DNA of 64,000 bases, taken from AP-15 sp963796155 (GTDB taxonomy: Bacteria; Pseudomonadota; Alphaproteobacteria; ATCC43930; CGMCC-115725). The translations under genes were made by a program, and so were the position numbers. Below the pieces are notes generated by a model. It was not told where the DNA came from. It saw only the letters and a list, made by a program, of their open reading frames with translations, and did no database searches. The stretch lies in the NCBI GenBank assembly GCA_963796155.1, contig CAWCKT010000005.1, positions 35,555 through 99,554 of the forward strand. The letters run 5' to 3'. Position 1 is the stretch's first letter; every line of letters starts with the position of its first letter. Positions 36,029-45,545 of the stretch are shown piece by piece.

Positions 36029-39000
36029 TCAAGCCGGGTACCCTGCAAGGCGCTCGGGGCTGATCGGCATCAGCCGCGGGCCTTCGGTCCACAGCAGCGC
36101 GCAGCGGATCTCATGCCCGGGATAGATGCGGGCGAGTGCGGCCCGGTAGAGGGCGAGCTGGCGCAGATAGACCGGCGCCACCTCCGCTTCGGTCGAGGGC
36201 GGCGGGCGCAATGTCTTGAAATCGACGACGAACACACGGTTCCCGTCGACCACCAGGCGGTCGATCTGCCCGGACAGGGCATGGCCTTCGACGAGCCCGA
36301 CGACCGGTACTTCGGCCTGCGAGCACGGGCCGAAGATCGCGGCGAAATCGGGGTGCTTCAACACCGCGAGGGTCTCGCGCCCGATCTCGTCCTGCTCCTC
36401 GGCCGAGAGCGCATGCGCCGGCAGCGCCAGAAAGCCGCGCGCCGCCGCTTCGCGCTCCTCGGCCGGCAGCTCGGGTAGGCTCTGCAACAAGCGGTGGACG
36501 AGAACCCCGCGTTTGAAGCGGTCATGCCCGCTTGCTCCGAGCGGTGAGGAGGCGGCCGGCTCGGGCTCGCTCGGGCGCGATGGAAAGAGCGGCTCCGGCG
36601 GGTCGGGCTCGGCCGGCGGCGGCTCCCTGACCCAGCTGGGCAGCGATCGCCCTGGAGATGCCATTTCCGCCGAGGCTTCGCGCACCGGCGCAGCGGTCTG
36701 CATGCCCGCGAGCCGCAATCCCTCGCCGGACCACCCGTCGCGGCCGATCAGCGCCGTCGTGTCGAAGGCGAACGGGGTGGCGATCCCGGCGAGACCCGCG
36801 CGGCAGAGCGCATGCCAGCAGGTCTCCTTCGGCGGGATCCGCGTCTGCCAGCCGCAGATATAGAGGCGGTCCTGCGCCCGGCTGAGACCGACATAGAGGA
36901 GGCGGCGATATTCCTGCAGCTGACGCCGGGTCACCGCCTCTCTTTCGGCGGCATAGAACGGAACGGTGAACGCGGCCCGAGGGCGCCACAGCGGCAATTC
37001 CTCGCGTGCGGTCCACAGCAGCGGCTCCGGCGGTTTCGGCAGCTGCAACGTATCGGGCAGAAAGATGATCGGGGCTTCGAGCCCCTTGGCGCCGTGCACC
37101 GTCATGATGCGGACCTCGTCGCGCGGGCGCGCCCCGAAATCGCGCTTGACCTCGGTGTCGCCGGCGATGAGCCAGCGCAGAAAGCCCTGCAGCGACGGCA
37201 CGTGCTCGCGCTCATAGGCGAGGGTCAGTGCGAGGAACTCCTCGACCGGGTCTTCCGCCTCGGGTCCGAGGCGCTCGAGCAAGGCGCGCCGCCCGCGCTC
37301 GGCGCCGAGGATCTCGGCGTAGAGCTCGTAAGGCGGGACGAAATCGGCGCGGGCGAGGAGGGCCGAGAGACGTTCGCTCGCTTCACGCGATGCGGCATTG
37401 GTTTGGGCCCGGCTGCGCAGCCGGTCCCATAGATGCGTGCGGCCACGCCCATAGGCGAGATCGAACAACGTCTCCTCGTCGAGCGCGAAGAGCGGCCCCT
37501 TCAGCACCGCGGCCAATGTCAGGTCGTCGTCCGGAAATAGCAGAAACCGGCCGAGCGCCACCAAATCCTGCACTGCCAGTTGCTCGGTCAGGATCAGCCG
37601 GTCGGCGCCGGCGACCGGCACGCGGCGCTCTTTGAGTGCGCGCAACAATTCGCCGACGAACTCGTTGCGGCGCCGCACCAGCACCATGACGTCGCCCGGC
37701 CGGATCGGGCGCCCGCGCGCCTCCAAGGTCTCGCCGCGGTCGAGCCAGCTTCGGATCGTTGCCGCGATCGCGTCGGCGAGGCGGGCGCGCGGCTCGGCAA
37801 TGCGGCGGCGGCTGACCGGCAATGCCGCCGGATCGGAATCCCCCTCGGGCCGCGGTTCCACCGGCGGCCACAGCTCGACGAGCCCCGCCTGCCCGGCGCG
37901 GGCGGCGACATGGCGGATCTCGCTGCCGTCGAGCGCCACCCCTTCACGCGCGTTTTCGTGCCGGAAGATCGCGTCGATCGCCTGCAATACCGGCTCGGTC
38001 GAGCGGAACGAGATCTCCAACGGCACGACCCGCCACTCCTGCCGAGCGGCGGCGATGCGCGTCGCGAAATGCCGCCGTATGCGCAGAAAGGCCTCTGGAT
38101 CGGCCCGCTGAAAGCTGTAGATCGACTGCTTTGCGTCGCCGACGGCAAAGATCGTGCGCGTCCGCTCGTGCGCGCCCTCGCCGGCGAAAAACTCCCCGGC
38201 GAGCGCCGCCACGATCTCCCATTGTTCGGGATTGGTGTCCTGCGCCTCGTCGAGCAGGATGTGGTCGAGCCCGCCATCGAGCTTGAACAGGACCCAGGGC
38301 GCCACGCCCGGGCGGCCCAGCAGGTCGAGAGCCTTGGTCACCAGGTCCTCGTAATCGAGTGCCCCCTGCGCCCGCTTGCGCTCGTCATAGGCCCGGATCA
38401 GTGCGTCGCCGAGCCGGGCGAGCGCGCAGCTCGCCTCGACCAGCACCGCCGAGGCCCGCACCTCGCGGGAGGTTTTGACCCGCTCCGCCTCGGCGGCGAG
38501 GGTGGCGCATACCTCGCCACCGGCTGCCGCCGCGGCACCCCGCGTGATCAGGATCTTGCGGATCCCGCCGTCGTCCGTCAGGTAGGCCTCGACATAGGCC
38601 TCCAGCATCTGGCGGCGCTGCTGCGGCGCCGCGCACCAGGCGGCCAGGGTCGCCCCGCGCTCGCGGTCGGTGACCGACCCGCGGGCAAGTGCCGCCGCCG
38701 CATCACGCAGCCCGGCCTCGCCGCCGGCGTCCTCAGCGCAGAAGGCGGCAACCAGGTCTTCCGAGGTGGTCCCGGCCGGCAGAGAGAGCGTAGCGCAGAG
38801 CTTTTCGCGCAGCGCCGCGTGGCCGCCCTTGACCGCACGGCGGAGCTTGCCGCGCTCGCCGGCCAGTGCCGCCATCAGCATGCCAAAGCGCTCCTCGCCG
38901 ACATGACCGGCCACCACCGCGAGCGCCTCGGCGAGCTCCCCCCGATCGCCCGCGTCCCGGGCGGCGGCGATGATGCTCTCGGCGGCTTCGTGGAGGGCCT

Positions 39001-39460
39001 CGGCGGCGCCGCGCTCGTCGAGCACGGCAAATTCGGGCGAGACGTCGGCCTCGAGCGGGAAGCGGCGCAGCAGCGCCTGGCAGAAGGCGTGGATCGTGGC
39101 GATCTTGATGCCGCCCGGGGTGTCGAGGACACGCGCAAAGAGCTGCCGGGCCTGCGCCATCATTGCGTCGTCCGGGTCTCGCCCCGTCAGCTCGCGCAGC
39201 TCTTCGACGAATACGTCCTGCGGCAACGTCATCCACTCGGCGAGCCGCTCGTTGAGCCGGTTGGACATCTCCGCGGCGGCTGCACGGGTAAAGGTCAGGC
39301 ACAGCACGCGCGCCGGATCGCTGCCGTCCAGCATCAGCCCGAGCAGGCGGTCGGTTAGCACCTTGGTCTTGCCGGTGCCGGCCGAGGCCGAAACCCAGGC
39401 CGAGACCCCGGGCGCCGCCGCCCGCCGCTGCGCCGCGTGCGCGTCCGTCGCTCCGATCAT
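36029..39460 (-). CDS. addA: Double-strand break repair helicase-nuclease AddA
   Basis: AddA is the helicase-nuclease subunit of AddAB, which resects double-strand breaks for RecA loading. The 1143 residues begin with the UvrD-like Walker A ASAGTGKTKVLTDRLL (Lys near 31), followed by LCLTFTRAAAAEMSNRL, the Walker B region LDHILLDEAQDTNPEQW, FAVGDAKQSIYSFQRADP, and helicase motif VRIMTVHGAKGLEAPIIFL. A C-terminal PD-(D/E)XK nuclease domain has SGQIDRLVVDGNRVFVVDFKT. The open frame runs to 40000, but the ATG at 39460 overlaps the addB stop (ATGA) and places the Walker A correctly; the extra upstream part is a shadow of addB. Confidence 0.95.
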   Translation of the reverse strand: MIGATDAHAAQRRAAAPGVSAWVSASAGTGKTKVLTDRLLGLMLDGSDPARVLCLTFTRAAAAEMSNRLNERLAEWMTLPQDVFVEELRELTGRDPDDAMMAQARQLFARVLDTPGGIKIATIHAFCQALLRRFPLEADVSPEFAVLDERGAAEALHEAAESIIAAARDAGDRGELAEALAVVAGHVGEERFGMLMAALAGERGKLRRAVKGGHAALREKLCATLSLPAGTTSEDLVAAFCAEDAGGEAGLRDAAAALARGSVTDRERGATLAAWCAAPQQRRQMLEAYVEAYLTDDGGIRKILITRGAAAAAGGEVCATLAAEAERVKTSREVRASAVLVEASCALARLGDALIRAYDERKRAQGALDYEDLVTKALDLLGRPGVAPWVLFKLDGGLDHILLDEAQDTNPEQWEIVAALAGEFFAGEGAHERTRTIFAVGDAKQSIYSFQRADPEAFLRIRRHFATRIAAARQEWRVVPLEISFRSTEPVLQAIDAIFRHENAREGVALDGSEIRHVAARAGQAGLVELWPPVEPRPEGDSDPAALPVSRRRIAEPRARLADAIAATIRSWLDRGETLEARGRPIRPGDVMVLVRRRNEFVGELLRALKERRVPVAGADRLILTEQLAVQDLVALGRFLLFPDDDLTLAAVLKGPLFALDEETLFDLAYGRGRTHLWDRLRSRAQTNAASREASERLSALLARADFVPPYELYAEILGAERGRRALLERLGPEAEDPVEEFLALTLAYEREHVPSLQGFLRWLIAGDTEVKRDFGARPRDEVRIMTVHGAKGLEAPIIFLPDTLQLPKPPEPLLWTAREELPLWRPRAAFTVPFYAAEREAVTRRQLQEYRRLLYVGLSRAQDRLYICGWQTRIPPKETCWHALCRAGLAGIATPFAFDTTALIGRDGWSGEGLRLAGMQTAAPVREASAEMASPGRSLPSWVREPPPAEPDPPEPLFPSRPSEPEPAASSPLGASGHDRFKRGVLVHRLLQSLPELPAEEREAAARGFLALPAHALSAEEQDEIGRETLAVLKHPDFAAIFGPCSQAEVPVVGLVEGHALSGQIDRLVVDGNRVFVVDFKTLRPPPSTEAEVAPVYLRQLALYRAALARIYPGHEIRCALLWTEGPRLMPISPERLAGYPA

Positions 39461-42400
39461 TCCTCGTCCTCGGGCGCGGTGACCCGCTCGAGATGGCGGT
39501 AGTCGGAGAAACGCGGCGCCCATTGCGGCGCGGGTTCGGCGAGGTAGGGGGTGGCGGGGTCGTCGAAGCGCTCGATCAGCGCCGTGACCCGGCTGAGCAC
39601 GGATTGGATCAGCGCGTTGGGATCGTCCTCGCCGATCGGGCAGCGCTGTCCGGCCGGGACCCCGCCGGTCAGCCGCCAATATTCGAGGGCCGCCGGGCCG
39701 CCGGTGACCGCAGCGAAGCTGCCGTCGCGGAGGATCGCCCCTTCGAGCGGGAGCTGCGGCGCAAAGCCCAATGCCAGCTCTCGGTTCGAGGGCAGCGAGC
39801 CGGTCTTGTAGTCGACCAGCAGAAAGCCCCCCGCGGCCAGGCGGTCGATGCGGTCCGCCTTGGCGGTCAGGGTGAACGGCCCGCCGGGCGCCGGGAGGGT
39901 CAGGCTGCCCTCGCACTCGCTGAGGCTCTCGACGACCTCGGGCCGATGCGCCCGCTCCTCGGCGACGAGCCAGCGGGTCATTCGCTCGAAGCGCGGCCAC
40001 CAGAAGGCCCAGGCGCCGGGACGCGACAGCATCGCCCCGAAATGCGCCCGTCCGATCTCCAGCAATTCCGCCTCGGCCTCAGCTGGCAATGCGCCCGGCC
40101 AGCGGCGCACGAACTCCTCGAGCGCCCCGTGGATCGCGATGCCGAGATCAGCCCGGCCGGGATCGGCGTCGAGTTCGTCCAGCGGCTTCAGATCGAGAAT
40201 GTGGCGGGCGTAGATCGCATAGGGGTCGCGCAGCCAAGTCTCGACCTGCGTCACCGAGAGCCGGCGCGGGCGCGCGGCAAGCGGCGGCCGCGGTGCCGCC
40301 GGCGGCAGCGGTCGGTATCGTTCGGGCTCGTCGATCTGCTCGGCGGCGAACTTGACTGCCTCGTCTGGCCGCAGGGCATGATCGAGACCGGCGGCGCGCA
40401 ATACCGTATCGAGGCGCAACAGCCAGCGCGACGGCACGGTCGGAACGCCCTCCTGCCGCGCGGCACGGGTCAGCGCCACCTCCGGCGCGCCGAACGCTTG
40501 GGCGAAATCATGCGCCGCGATGCCGACCGAGCGTTCGGGGACGGCGATGCGGAACTTGCGCCGCATCTGTCGCGACATCCAGGGATCGTGCTCGGCCGAG
40601 CCCGGCCAGCTGCCCTCGTTGAGCCCGCCGAGCACCAGCAAATCGGCGTGCTGCAGCCGCGCCTCGACGAGGCCCCAGATCGCCAGCCGCGGGTGACGGC
40701 CGAAGGCCGGGCGGACGACCATGCCGGCGGCGAGCGCCTCGAACAGTGCCGGATAGTCGCGGCCGGCGAGCGGCGGGAAGTCGCGCGCGGCATCGAGCAA
40801 TTCGTGGCAGAAGCCTGCCGCACTCTCGCCCGCCGGCTCGGCCCAGAGCCGCTTGCTGCCGGCCTCCGCCGCACTCGCCGCGAGCCGCTCGGCCGCCTCG
40901 ATGTGAGACGTGATCAGGCGCGCGAGCGGCACCGCACCCGCCTCGATCAGGTCGGGCAACCGGCCGAGGCAGGCGTCCAGCCGGTCGACCAAGCGGCGCA
41001 ACCCGGCATCGGCATCGGCGAGGGCCGCTCTGAGGCCCTCAAGGCCCGGAGCGGGACGGGGCCCGAGGATCGCCTCTTCGAGCCGGCGCGCGAGCCGGCG
41101 GAAGAGTGCGGGGGCGAGCCCGCCGGCAGCCAGTGGATGCTTCAGCGCGGCGAGCAACGGCACCGGGGCGAGCCTGCTCTCGGCGAGCTCGAGCACAAGA
41201 CGCAGGAAGGCGCCGGGCGGCGTGCGGTTGAGCGGCAGGCCCGCCGAATCGTCGATCTCAATGCCCCAGCGCCGCAGCTCGGCCGCGACCCGCCGGGCGA
41301 GCTCGCGGTCGGGAGTGACGAGGGCCGCCGTGGCGCCCGGCGTCTCGAGCTTGCGGCGCAGCAGCAGCGCGATCGTCACCGCCTCCTGCTGCGCGCTCGC
41401 GCAGTCGAAGCGGCTGACCCCGTCGAAGGTGTCGGCCATTTGCCGCGGCAGGCGGCGCCACGCGTCGGTGGTCACCGCCGGACGCAACGCCTCGCTGACC
41501 AGCCGCACCCGCCGCGTCCGCGGCGGCGGTCCCGCTTTGGCTGTAGCGGCAAACAACGGGAGATCGGCGCAATCATCAAGCCCCTCACCCTCCCGCTTCG
41601 CGGGTCCCTCCCTCTCCCCGCCTGCGGGCAGAGGGTTGGGGTGAGGGGCGTGGGTGAGGGGAGGGGGCCAATCCTGCACCTCGCGCGGCGCAACCCCGAG
41701 CGCTCGCAGCAACAGCGCCATCAGATATTGCGGATGCGCCTCGTCCCGCTCGACCGCTCGCCACTCCATCTCCTCGCCGCCGCGGTCGAGACCGGGGAGG
41801 ATCACCGCACCCCGGTCGAGCGCCGCCACCGCCGAGAGCAGTTCGGTGATCGCCGGAATACCGCCGGTCAGCCCGGCGGCGATCACCGGGTCGCCGGGCG
41901 GCGAACGGCGCCACAGCGCCGCCTGGCGCTCCAGGAGGCGGTTGCGGCGCACGGCCGGATCGAGCGCGCCTTCCTCGGCGAGGATCTGCGGCCATTGGCT
42001 CGGCAGAATTTCCAGGAACTTGTGGACGATCTGCCAATGCGCGGCGAGCTCCTGCGGAACGAGGTCGGCGAGCCGCGCAAAATTTGCCCCCTCGGTCGCC
42101 ACGGTGTCGAGAAACCGGGCAAGGCTGGCGGCCAGTGCGGCCGCCTGGCCCGGCAGCAGTAGGGCTTGACCGCGCACCCGGCCCCATTTCATGACCAGCT
42201 GCGTCAGCAGCAGACGCCGGCGCAGCTCGGGGATGGCGGGCGGCACGTCGAGCGTTTCGCCATCCGCCGTCCCGCCGGCCAGGCTCAGCTCGTCCGAATC
42301 GAGGTCGCCGATCGGCCGCAGGCGGGGCAGCAAGAGCGGTTTCCCGGCTTCCCGCCCCGCCGGTGATGCGCGCAAGAAGGCGTCGCGCAGGGCACGCACC

Positions 42401-42546
42401 GCGCGCCGCGTCGGCAACAGGACAGTGACGCGGGTCAGTCGCAGCGGGTCACCGCCGGTCATCCCCAGCAACCCGCCGGCGAGCGTCGCCAGAAATGGCC
42501 GCTCGGGCGCGATCGCGTAGACCTTGGGGACCGGTCTCTCAGTCAC
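39457..42546 (-). CDS. addB: Double-strand break repair protein AddB
   Basis: AddB is the partner subunit of AddA, with an inactive helicase fold and its own C-terminal nuclease. The 1029 residues carry VLLPTRRAVRALRDAFLR near the N-terminus, LVLGGLNEGSWPGSAEHDPWMSR in the middle, LSVTQVETWLRDPYAIYARH, and the nuclease segment KADRIDRLAAGGFLLVDYKTGSLPS. Residues about 297-322 (HPNPLPAGGEREGPAKREGEG) are encoded by a CCCCTCACCC-type inverted repeat inserted in frame. It may be the first gene of an addB-addA-trxA operon. Confidence 0.94.
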   Translation of the reverse strand: MTERPVPKVYAIAPERPFLATLAGGLLGMTGGDPLRLTRVTVLLPTRRAVRALRDAFLRASPAGREAGKPLLLPRLRPIGDLDSDELSLAGGTADGETLDVPPAIPELRRRLLLTQLVMKWGRVRGQALLLPGQAAALAASLARFLDTVATEGANFARLADLVPQELAAHWQIVHKFLEILPSQWPQILAEEGALDPAVRRNRLLERQAALWRRSPPGDPVIAAGLTGGIPAITELLSAVAALDRGAVILPGLDRGGEEMEWRAVERDEAHPQYLMALLLRALGVAPREVQDWPPPLTHAPHPNPLPAGGEREGPAKREGEGLDDCADLPLFAATAKAGPPPRTRRVRLVSEALRPAVTTDAWRRLPRQMADTFDGVSRFDCASAQQEAVTIALLLRRKLETPGATAALVTPDRELARRVAAELRRWGIEIDDSAGLPLNRTPPGAFLRLVLELAESRLAPVPLLAALKHPLAAGGLAPALFRRLARRLEEAILGPRPAPGLEGLRAALADADAGLRRLVDRLDACLGRLPDLIEAGAVPLARLITSHIEAAERLAASAAEAGSKRLWAEPAGESAAGFCHELLDAARDFPPLAGRDYPALFEALAAGMVVRPAFGRHPRLAIWGLVEARLQHADLLVLGGLNEGSWPGSAEHDPWMSRQMRRKFRIAVPERSVGIAAHDFAQAFGAPEVALTRAARQEGVPTVPSRWLLRLDTVLRAAGLDHALRPDEAVKFAAEQIDEPERYRPLPPAAPRPPLAARPRRLSVTQVETWLRDPYAIYARHILDLKPLDELDADPGRADLGIAIHGALEEFVRRWPGALPAEAEAELLEIGRAHFGAMLSRPGAWAFWWPRFERMTRWLVAEERAHRPEVVESLSECEGSLTLPAPGGPFTLTAKADRIDRLAAGGFLLVDYKTGSLPSNRELALGFAPQLPLEGAILRDGSFAAVTGGPAALEYWRLTGGVPAGQRCPIGEDDPNALIQSVLSRVTALIERFDDPATPYLAEPAPQWAPRFSDYRHLERVTAPEDEE
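41581..41656. repeat. Palindromic CCCCTCACCC repeat inserted in frame within addB
   Basis: The plus strand starts CCCCTCACCCTCCC and later reads GGGTTGGGGTGAGGGG, with CCCCGCCTGCGGGC in between. This is the shape of a dispersed repeat seen between genes in many proteobacteria. In addB it is translated on the minus strand as a Pro/Gly/Glu-rich stretch containing HPNPLPAGGERE, with the reading frame kept on both sides. Confidence 0.7.
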
Positions 42547-42754
42547 CCGAGCACCGGCCTCGCCGGCTTGGCCCCGCCGGTGGTCATCCCTGTCTCATAT
42601 CGCTGTATGCACGCCTTATAGCCAGAGGGAGCGCCGAGTGCAAGCTGACGTTGTCACTTTCACGACGCTTCAGGGTCAGTGTAAGAAGGTCGTGTCATCA
42701 AACCGCCCCCGCCGGTGATTGGCGCACCGGGAGGCACGCCGCTATAAAGAGGAC

Positions 42755-43375
42755 ATGGAGCAGATCGTTCAACCGACGCTCGACTTCATCGCCGTGCATT
42801 CGAGCTGGGCGGCGGCGGTCATGTTCGTCACGGCGTTCGGCGAATCGTTCGCCTTCGTCAGCTTGCTCTTTCCCGGCACCTCGCTCTTGATCGCAGCTGG
42901 GGCCCTGATGGCGGCGGGGTCGCTGCCGTATCTTCCGATCGTCGCGGGGGCGGTCATCGGTGCGGTTCTCGGCGACACGGTCTCGTTCTGGATCGGTCAC
43001 CGCTTTGGCGGCGGAATCTCCCGGGTCTGGCCGTTCACCCGCAGCCCCGAGCTGCTGCCGAGCGGCATCCGGTTCTTTGCCCGACATGGCGGCAAGAGCG
43101 TCTTCATTGGCCGCTTCTTCGGTCCGATGCGCGCGGTGATACCGCTCGCCGCCGGGGTCATGCGCATGCCGCGCGACCGCTTCTGGTTCGCCAACGTCAC
43201 CTCGGCGGTCGTCTGGGCGCCGATGCTGCTCTTTGCCGGCGACGCCGTCGGCGATGTCGGCGACCATCTGGTCGGGTCGGCGAATACGGTCCTGTTGGTG
43301 GTCGCGGGTCTCACCCTGTTCGGCATCGCCGGGGTCGTCTGGGCGGCGATGAAGTCGGCGCGGTCGAAGAGCTGA
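42755..43375 (+). CDS. DedA family (SNARE-associated) membrane protein
   Basis: A 206-residue inner-membrane protein of the DedA family, implicated in envelope homeostasis and undecaprenyl-phosphate or lipid flipping. Family features are AFGESFAFVSLLFPGTSLLIAAG, the VLGDTVSFWIGHRFG segment, and FIGRFFGPMRAVIPLAAGVMRMP, where the R-F-x-P-x-R motif sits. About four to five hydrophobic helices are present. The ATG at 42755 starts a normal DedA N-terminus; its ribosome site (AGAGG) is closer than usual, and a TTG at 42719 is an unlikely alternative. It is divergent from addB with a 208-base gap that holds nothing recognised. Confidence 0.88.
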   Translation: MEQIVQPTLDFIAVHSSWAAAVMFVTAFGESFAFVSLLFPGTSLLIAAGALMAAGSLPYLPIVAGAVIGAVLGDTVSFWIGHRFGGGISRVWPFTRSPELLPSGIRFFARHGGKSVFIGRFFGPMRAVIPLAAGVMRMPRDRFWFANVTSAVVWAPMLLFAGDAVGDVGDHLVGSANTVLLVVAGLTLFGIAGVVWAAMKSARSKS

Positions 43376-43449
43376 GCCCGCCCCTTACCGGGGGCCGGCC
43401 GACTGCCCAGATTGACGCAAACCAGCCGATCGCGCGAGCGCCGACCCGC

Positions 43450-45502
43450 ATGTCCCCGTTCTTCTCGCCTTACCGCCATCAATTCATCCGTGTCGGCGCT
43501 TGCGTCCCGCAGGTCGCGGTCGCCGAGCCGGGACGCAACGCCGAGCAAGTCCTGGGGCTGCTCGCCGCCGGCGACCAGGCACGGATCGCCTTGATGGTGT
43601 TCCCGGAACTCTGTCTCTCGGCCTATGCGATCGATGATCTGTTGTTTCAGGACGCGGTGCTCGACGAGGTGGCGCGGCAGATCGACCGGCTGATCTGCGC
43701 GAGCCGGGAGCTCTTCCCGGCCTTTGTCGTCGGGGCGCCGCTCCGGGCGCGCGGGCATCTCTATAATTGCGGCGTCGTGATCCATCGCGGCGCGCTGCTC
43801 GGTGCTGTCCCCAAGGTGTTTCTGCCGAACTACCGCGAGTTCTACGAGCGGCGGCACTTCACCTCGGGCGACGGTGTCGTCGGCCAGTCGATCGCGATCG
43901 CCGGGCATCAAGCAGCCTTCGGCAGCGATCTCTTGTTCGCTGCCGGCGGCGAGGCCGGCTTCACGTTTCATGTCGAGATCTGCGAAGATTTATGGGTGCC
44001 GCAGCCGCCGAGCACAGCTGCGGCGCTCTCCGGGGCCGAAATCCTCCTCAACCTCTCCGCCAGCAACATCACGATCGGCAAGGCGCAAATGCGCCGGCTC
44101 CTGTGCGCCTCGCAATCGGCGCGCTGCATTGCGGCTTATGCCTACTCCGCCGCCGGCGCCGGCAAGTCGACGACCGACCTCGCCTGGGACGGCCAGGCCG
44201 GCATCTTCGAATTGGGCGACGATCTCGGGGAGACGCAGCGCTTCTCGACCAAGCCTGAGATCGCCATCGCCGATGTCGATCTCGGGCGCATCCGCCAGGA
44301 GCGGATGCGGACCAATACCTTCGGCGATTGCGTGCGCGCGGCCGGCGAGAACCGCATGCCGTTCCGCACGATCTCCTTCAAGTTCGCCGCGCCGGCCGAA
44401 CCGCTCGAACTGCGCCGCGAGGTCGAGCGCTTTCCCTACGTGCCGTCGGATCCGGCGATGCTGCGCGAGAATTGCTATGAAGCCTACAACATCCAGGTTC
44501 AGGGCTTGGCTCAACGGCTCGCGGCGACAGGCTTGAAAAAGCTCGTCATCGGGGTCTCCGGCGGGCTCGAACTCGACGCAGGCGCTGATCGTCTCGGCCC
44601 GGGCGATGGACCGGCTGGGGCTGCCGCGCAGCGATGTCCTTGCCTACACCTTGCCCGGTTTTGCGACGAGCGATGCCACCAAAGCCAATGCGTGGCGCCT
44701 GATGCGCGCGCTCGGCGTCAGCGGTGCAGAGATCGATATCCGGCCGGCGGCGCGCCAGATGCTCGACGATATCGGCCACGCCTCGGCAAAGGGTGAAGCC
44801 CTCTACGACGTCACCTACGAAAACATCCAGGCCGGGCTGCGCACTGATTACCTGTTCCGGCTGGCGAACCACAATGGCGGTCTGGTGGTCGGCACCGGCG
44901 ATCTCTCGGAGCTGGGTCTGGGATGGTGCACCTATGGGGTCGGCGACCAGATGTCGCATTACAACCCGAACGCGTCGGTAGCCAAGACACTGGTCCAGCA
45001 TCTGATCCGCTTTGTCGCGGCATCCGGCGATCTGGCCGAGGAGACCGCGCATATCCTCTACGACATCCTGGCAACCGAGATTTCGCCCGAGCTGGTGCCG
45101 CCCGGCGCCGACGGCGCGATCCAATCGACGGAGAGCATTGTCGGCCCGTACGCATTGCAGGATTTCAACCTCTACTACGCGACCCGCCACGGCTTCAGCC
45201 CGTCGAAGATCGCTTATCTCTCGTGGAACGCCTGGCACGACGCCGAGCGCGGCAGGTGGCCCGCCAACACGCCGGATGTGGCGCGGCGTGCCTACACGCT
45301 CGCCGAGATCAAGCTCTGGCTGCGGGTTTTCCTCTACCGTTTCTTTCAGCTGAGCCAGTTCAAGCGCTCGGCCCTGCCCAATGGCCCGAAGATTTCGTCG
45401 GGCGGCTCGTTGTCGCCGCGCGGCGACTGGCGCGCCCCCTCCGATGCCCGCGCGACGGTGTGGCTCGAGGAGCTCGAAGCCGGCGTCCCCGACAGCGAAT
45501 GA
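43450..45502 (+). pseudogene. nadE: Glutamine-dependent NAD synthetase with a +1 frameshift in the PP-loop
   Basis: NadE turns nicotinate adenine dinucleotide into NAD using glutamine and ATP. The frame from 43450 encodes the N-terminal glutaminase (nitrilase) domain with its Glu-Lys-Cys set (VFPELCLSAY, VPKVFLPNYREFYE, HVEICEDLWVP) and reaches GVSGG. The synthetase domain then continues in another frame (ALGVSGAEIDIRP, VGTGDLSELGLGWCTYG, KISSGGSLSPRGDWR) to 45502. Dropping one A of the pair at 44570-44571 turns GGCTCGAACTCGACG into a normal SGGLDSTQAL PP-loop and joins the halves into a protein of about 683 residues, the usual size. It is either a true inactivating mutation or a base error; since NadE is usually essential, an error or a second copy elsewhere should be considered. 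Confidence 0.85.
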
Positions 45503-45545
45503 GTGCTGCGGATATCCGGCCGCCCGTGAATGCCGGTATGGCCCC

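Noticed and set aside
39461..40000. Upstream extension of the addA frame by 180 residues
   Set aside because: The translation is Arg/Pro-rich and is a shadow of addB; the ATG at 39460 overlaps the addB stop and starts a normal AddA.
37580..42162. Two long plus-strand open frames (592 and 889 codons)
   Set aside because: Antisense shadows of addA and addB, rich in Arg, Pro and Gly.
44540..44620. Programmed frameshift in nadE
   Set aside because: No slippery heptamer or following structure is evident, and a single extra A explains the break.
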